A stretch of DNA of 9,289 nt. Source: a bacterium. Its GTDB lineage: Bacteria; Vulcanimicrobiota; Xenobia; Xenobiales; Xenobiaceae. Location of the stretch: contig JAFSXH010000306.1 in the NCBI GenBank assembly GCA_017444165.1, positions 1 through 9,289 on the forward strand, read 5' to 3'. Shown one piece after another: positions 6,988 through 9,289 of this stretch. The notes below the pieces were generated by a model. The model ran no database searches. It worked only from the letters and a program-made list of their open reading frames with translations, and was not told the DNA's origin. A program made the translations under genes and the position numbers. Position 1 is the first letter of the stretch; every line of letters starts with the position of its first letter.

Positions 6988-7015
6988 CCCCACTTCCCAT
7001 TCCCCACTCCCCACT
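6988..7015. repeat. C-rich heptamer tandem repeat, four copies
   Basis: Units CCCCACT (6988-6994), TCCCATT (6995-7001), CCCCACT (7002-7008) and CCCCACT (7009-7015) follow each other without gaps. Three are identical and one differs at two positions. The unit is close to the CCCCART heptamer of the cyanobacterial STRR1 type. The array lies 20 bases after the A/T-rich heptamers and upstream of the candidate promoter of the stalk-protein gene. Confidence 0.75.
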
Positions 7016-7038
7016 ACTAATATCTTCAAGTAAAGTTG

Positions 7039-7046
7039 TATAAAAT
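7039..7046 (+). promoter_or_regulatory. Possible -10 element for the plus-strand genes
   Basis: TATAAAAT at 7039-7046 lies about 60 bases before the ATG at 7106 and resembles a -10 box. No convincing -35 hexamer is present at 16-18 bases upstream, where the C-rich heptamer array ends. A second weak pair (TTGTAT at 7037 with GATTAT at 7061) is also possible. The rest of the 249-base gap holds the minus-strand promoter and the two heptamer arrays, and I see nothing else in it. Confidence 0.25.
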
Positions 7047-7105
7047 AGCGATTTGTGTTAGATTATTCAAAACAAAAGTAATTTAAGAAAAGGTACTCTT
7101 AAAAT

Positions 7106-8308
7106 ATGCTAAAGATAAAATTTAAGAACATTTGGAAATACTCTAAAATCGTGTTGGCGAGTGCCTGTATAGCTACAGCCTTAACTTCGCCTACGGCTTC
7201 TTTTGCAGAAGATCCAGCAAGTGTATATGTCAATGGCATGAAAGTTGAAGCAACTCCGTATGTTCAGGACGGCACTACTTATTTGCCTATCCAGGTTATC
7301 GCCCAGGCCTTGAAGTCAGAGATAATTTGGGATGCTAACCTCAACAGCGTCAAAGTCAACGGACAACCAGTCAAGACTGAAGCCATCAACAGAGGTGGAC
7401 GCATATATTTGCCTATTGAATCACTCATAAGTTCCTTAGGTGGGACTGTGAGTTTTGATGGACTTCACAACAGAATTCTCATTACTCCAGCTGATAGCAC
7501 CTACTCTTACAATAGAAATACTCCAACAGCTAAAACCACAACATCTTCTACCCCTAAGACGGATAACAAAAATAAGACTGGCAGTACTTTCTCACCTAGC
7601 ATCAGCCCCACCGTCACTCTGCCTCGTCCAACTACACCTGCCGTAACCACTCCTGTTGTCAGCAGTACTGCGACTACCGCTGCTACCCCAAATAACCCTT
7701 CACCTTCAGCAAAAACGATAGATACAGTATCGGCAGTAACCAGGAACAGTACTGTTCAGCCTGGTTATCCCGTGGCTTACACTCCTAATCAGCCACAGAA
7801 CCAAAAAGGAATAGTCCACTCTGTAGACGGTGCATCACGCTTGCCTAGCAATTTGCGTACAGGCCCTATCCAGGGGATGCCCAATGTTATGACGGGAGGC
7901 AGTGCTGGATTACCTACCGATGCTCAAAGAATCACTGGTACGGGCAAAGTTTACGTTCCTCAACACGCTCAGAATTCTACATTCAGAGTAACAGTTACAA
8001 ATTTAGAAACTATCTCCATGTTCAAGGATTTCTATAAACCTAAAGAGGGCAATAAGTACGTAGTGGTTTATCTCTCTCAGCAAAATGTCTCTCAGCAGGT
8101 GCAGATCTATACAGGTCGTTTTTCCCTTTTAGATCAGAAATCTGTAGCTTACGACTACATAGAAGGATTAAGCAACTTTTGGCTAGTAATTCTGCGCCCT
8201 TATGGTGTGAACTTTGGTTACTTGGTCTTTGAAGTCCCCGCTGATGCAAAACCAGTCAGTCTCGTACTTCACTCTTTGAATCAAGCCCCTCTGGCTGTAA
8301 GTTTGTAA
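7106..8308 (+). CDS. Secreted protein with copper-amine-oxidase-N-like stalk domain, Thr/Pro-rich linker and DUF4352-like C-terminus
   Basis: This is a 400-residue protein. A basic N-terminus and hydrophobic core end at SFA-ED, so signal peptidase I cleavage is likely after Ala34. Residues 39-127 hold two related units: VYVNGMKVEATPYVQDGTTY followed by LPIQVIAQAL, and AINRGGRIYLPIESLISSLG. This is the pattern of the copper amine oxidase N-terminal-like (stalk) domain, found in many extracytoplasmic proteins and not itself a copper enzyme. A Thr/Pro/Ser-rich linker runs from about 130 to 285. The C-terminal part at about 288-392 (STFRVTVTNLETI, KYVVVYLSQQN, GYLVFEVPADAKPVSLVL) looks like a beta-sandwich of DUF4352 type. 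It probably acts at the cell surface; a binding role is inference only. A GAAAAGG site lies 12 bases before the ATG. The next gene starts 30 bases downstream, suggesting one transcript. Confidence 0.85.
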   Translation: MLKIKFKNIWKYSKIVLASACIATALTSPTASFAEDPASVYVNGMKVEATPYVQDGTTYLPIQVIAQALKSEIIWDANLNSVKVNGQPVKTEAINRGGRIYLPIESLISSLGGTVSFDGLHNRILITPADSTYSYNRNTPTAKTTTSSTPKTDNKNKTGSTFSPSISPTVTLPRPTTPAVTTPVVSSTATTAATPNNPSPSAKTIDTVSAVTRNSTVQPGYPVAYTPNQPQNQKGIVHSVDGASRLPSNLRTGPIQGMPNVMTGGSAGLPTDAQRITGTGKVYVPQHAQNSTFRVTVTNLETISMFKDFYKPKEGNKYVVVYLSQQNVSQQVQIYTGRFSLLDQKSVAYDYIEGLSNFWLVILRPYGVNFGYLVFEVPADAKPVSLVLHSLNQAPLAVSL

Positions 8309-8320
8309 TAAATATTAAAA

Positions 8321-8326
8321 AAGGAG
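8321..8326 (+). promoter_or_regulatory. Ribosome binding site of the solute-binding protein gene
   Basis: AAGGAG lies in the 30-base gap after the stalk-protein stop, 12 bases before the ATG at 8339. The absence of a terminator or promoter in this gap supports cotranscription of the two genes. Confidence 0.7.
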
Positions 8327-8338
8327 CTGCACATAAAT

Positions 8339-9289
8339 ATGGTGTCCAATAAACGTTCGCTATATATAGCCTCTGCAGTTTTAGCAGTCTTTGTCTTGAT
8401 CTTTCTGAGTTCTGCTCTAGTAGGTCAAGCTGTCTCTCCCGTAGAGATAAAGTTCTGGCACGCCATGGGCAGAAGCCGCGGTAAAGTACTTACCGAGCTT
8501 GTCGAACGCTTCAACAGAGAAAATCCAAACATCATCGTCAAGGCAGAGTACGTCAAGTCGGCCAACGAACAGTACGGTAACGACTACAATGCTCTGTACG
8601 CAAAGATCCTCGAAAATATAGCTAAAGATACTCCTCCTGATGTAGCCCAAGTCTACGAAAACTGGACAACTCAATATATCAGTATCGATTCTTTAGTACC
8701 TATTCAGGATCTCATGTCTCCAGAGGATTTGCAAAAAGCTAACAAAGACTTGATACCTGTCTTCCTCGAAGCCAACACTTTTACTGATGCCAGCGGAGAG
8801 AAAAAGCTCTACACTCTTCCCTTCAATAAGTCAATATATGTACTTTTTTACAATGATAAGATCTTCAAAGAATTGGGACTCAATCCACCTACCACATGGA
8901 ACGAGCTTCGCAATGTAGCCAAGATCATCTCAACCAAAAAGGGTATTCCTGGTCTGGCCTTCCAGCCTAGCGTAGATATCTTCGGCCACTATCTCTACTC
9001 CTACGGTGGCACTTATATCAGCAACAACAAAGCTGTCTTCGGCGGCAAGTTAGGTGTGGATGATCTTAATTATTGGAATGATCTCGTCCACAAAGACATG
9101 TCAGCTAAACCCACCTTCGAAGCGGCTAAAATGTTTGAAAAAGGCCAAGCGGCTATGTACATCGAGACGACTTCTAAGATCGGCGGTTTTGAGAAGGCTC
9201 GCAAAGATGGTCTCTCCTTCGGTGTGTTGCCCATTCCTAAAGGGACGACTCAATCTTATCAATTCGCAGGCACAAACTTAGCTATTTTC
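8339..9289 (+). CDS. Family 1 extracellular solute-binding protein of a sugar-type ABC transporter, N-terminal part
   Basis: Reading from the ATG at 8339 gives 317 open codons running off the right edge. Residues 8-28 form a hydrophobic segment after a basic N-terminus. The mature part starts near VEIKFWHAMG (35-44) and continues with LVERFNRENPNIIVKAEY, LENIAKDTPPDVAQVY, LYTLPFNKSIYVLFYNDKIF, LGLNPPTTWNEL and FEKGQAAMYI, all typical of cluster-1 (UgpB/MalE-like) binding proteins for oligosaccharides or glycerol-3-phosphate-type ligands. FWHAMG is closest to the UgpB-like group, but the ligand cannot be read from the sequence. There is no lipobox cysteine, so the protein is either cleaved near GQA-VS and released or stays anchored by its hydrophobic segment. 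AAGGAG at 8321-8326 is 12 bases from the ATG; an adjacent GTG at 8342 is an alternative start. Permease genes are expected beyond the edge. Confidence 0.93.
   Translation, partial: MVSNKRSLYIASAVLAVFVLIFLSSALVGQAVSPVEIKFWHAMGRSRGKVLTELVERFNRENPNIIVKAEYVKSANEQYGNDYNALYAKILENIAKDTPPDVAQVYENWTTQYISIDSLVPIQDLMSPEDLQKANKDLIPVFLEANTFTDASGEKKLYTLPFNKSIYVLFYNDKIFKELGLNPPTTWNELRNVAKIISTKKGIPGLAFQPSVDIFGHYLYSYGGTYISNNKAVFGGKLGVDDLNYWNDLVHKDMSAKPTFEAAKMFEKGQAAMYIETTSKIGGFEKARKDGLSFGVLPIPKGTTQSYQFAGTNLAIF

Noticed and set aside
6947..7015. Heptamer arrays considered as a CRISPR array or as transcription-factor iterons
   Set aside because: The units are only 7 bases and directly adjacent, with no spacers, so they are not a CRISPR array. 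An origin-type iteron role has no support, since no replication gene is nearby.
8417..8674. Minus-strand open frame of 85 residues
   Set aside because: It lies opposite the clear solute-binding protein coding region, which extends in frame to the window edge, so it is a shadow frame.
9054..9281. Plus-strand frame of 75 residues rich in Lys and Arg
   Set aside because: It is a shifted frame inside the solute-binding protein gene, whose own frame stays open and shows family motifs over the same stretch.

Overview
The window looks like bacterial chromosome of moderate to low GC content. It is gene-dense and split into two divergent blocks by a 249-base intergenic region (6857-7105). Several features point to a lineage whose glycine decarboxylase P-protein is split into two subunits: separate gcvPA and gcvPB genes, a copper-amine-oxidase-N-like 'stalk' protein, and a family 1 sugar-binding protein without a lipobox. 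That is seen in Bacillota, Thermotogae, Armatimonadota and related uncultivated groups, and argues against typical proteobacteria and cyanobacteria, where GcvP is usually fused. Two 7-base tandem repeats between the blocks resemble heptameric repeats known from cyanobacterial intergenic DNA. I cannot place the organism more closely.

Left block, minus strand, 6856 down to 1. In transcription order it holds: a 716-residue multidomain protein of unknown function with CxxC pairs, a possible degenerate nuclease-like core and two apparent C-terminal Roadblock/LC7 domains; a 204-residue single-pass membrane protein ending in a SPOR domain; ribF (FAD synthetase/riboflavin kinase); and gcvT, gcvH, gcvPA and gcvPB (truncated by the window edge). 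The first three genes are 7 bases apart or overlapping. The gcv genes are separated by 18 bases or overlap by one base (TAATG). A 68-base gap with a hairpin separates ribF from gcvT, so the block may be one transcript with an internal attenuator, or two. The gcv genes supply three of the four glycine cleavage components (P, H, T). The L protein is not in the window. RibF makes FMN and FAD, and FAD is the cofactor of the L protein, but the genomic link may be incidental.

Right block, plus strand, 7106 to 9289. It holds a secreted 400-residue stalk-domain protein with a Thr/Pro/Ser-rich linker and a C-terminal beta-rich domain. It is followed 30 bases later by a family 1 extracellular solute-binding protein of a sugar-type ABC transporter, cut by the right edge. 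The permease and ATPase genes are expected beyond the edge.

The part least explained by known biology is the 716-residue protein and its SPOR neighbour. No CRISPR array, tRNA, rRNA, insertion sequence or glycine riboswitch was recognised.
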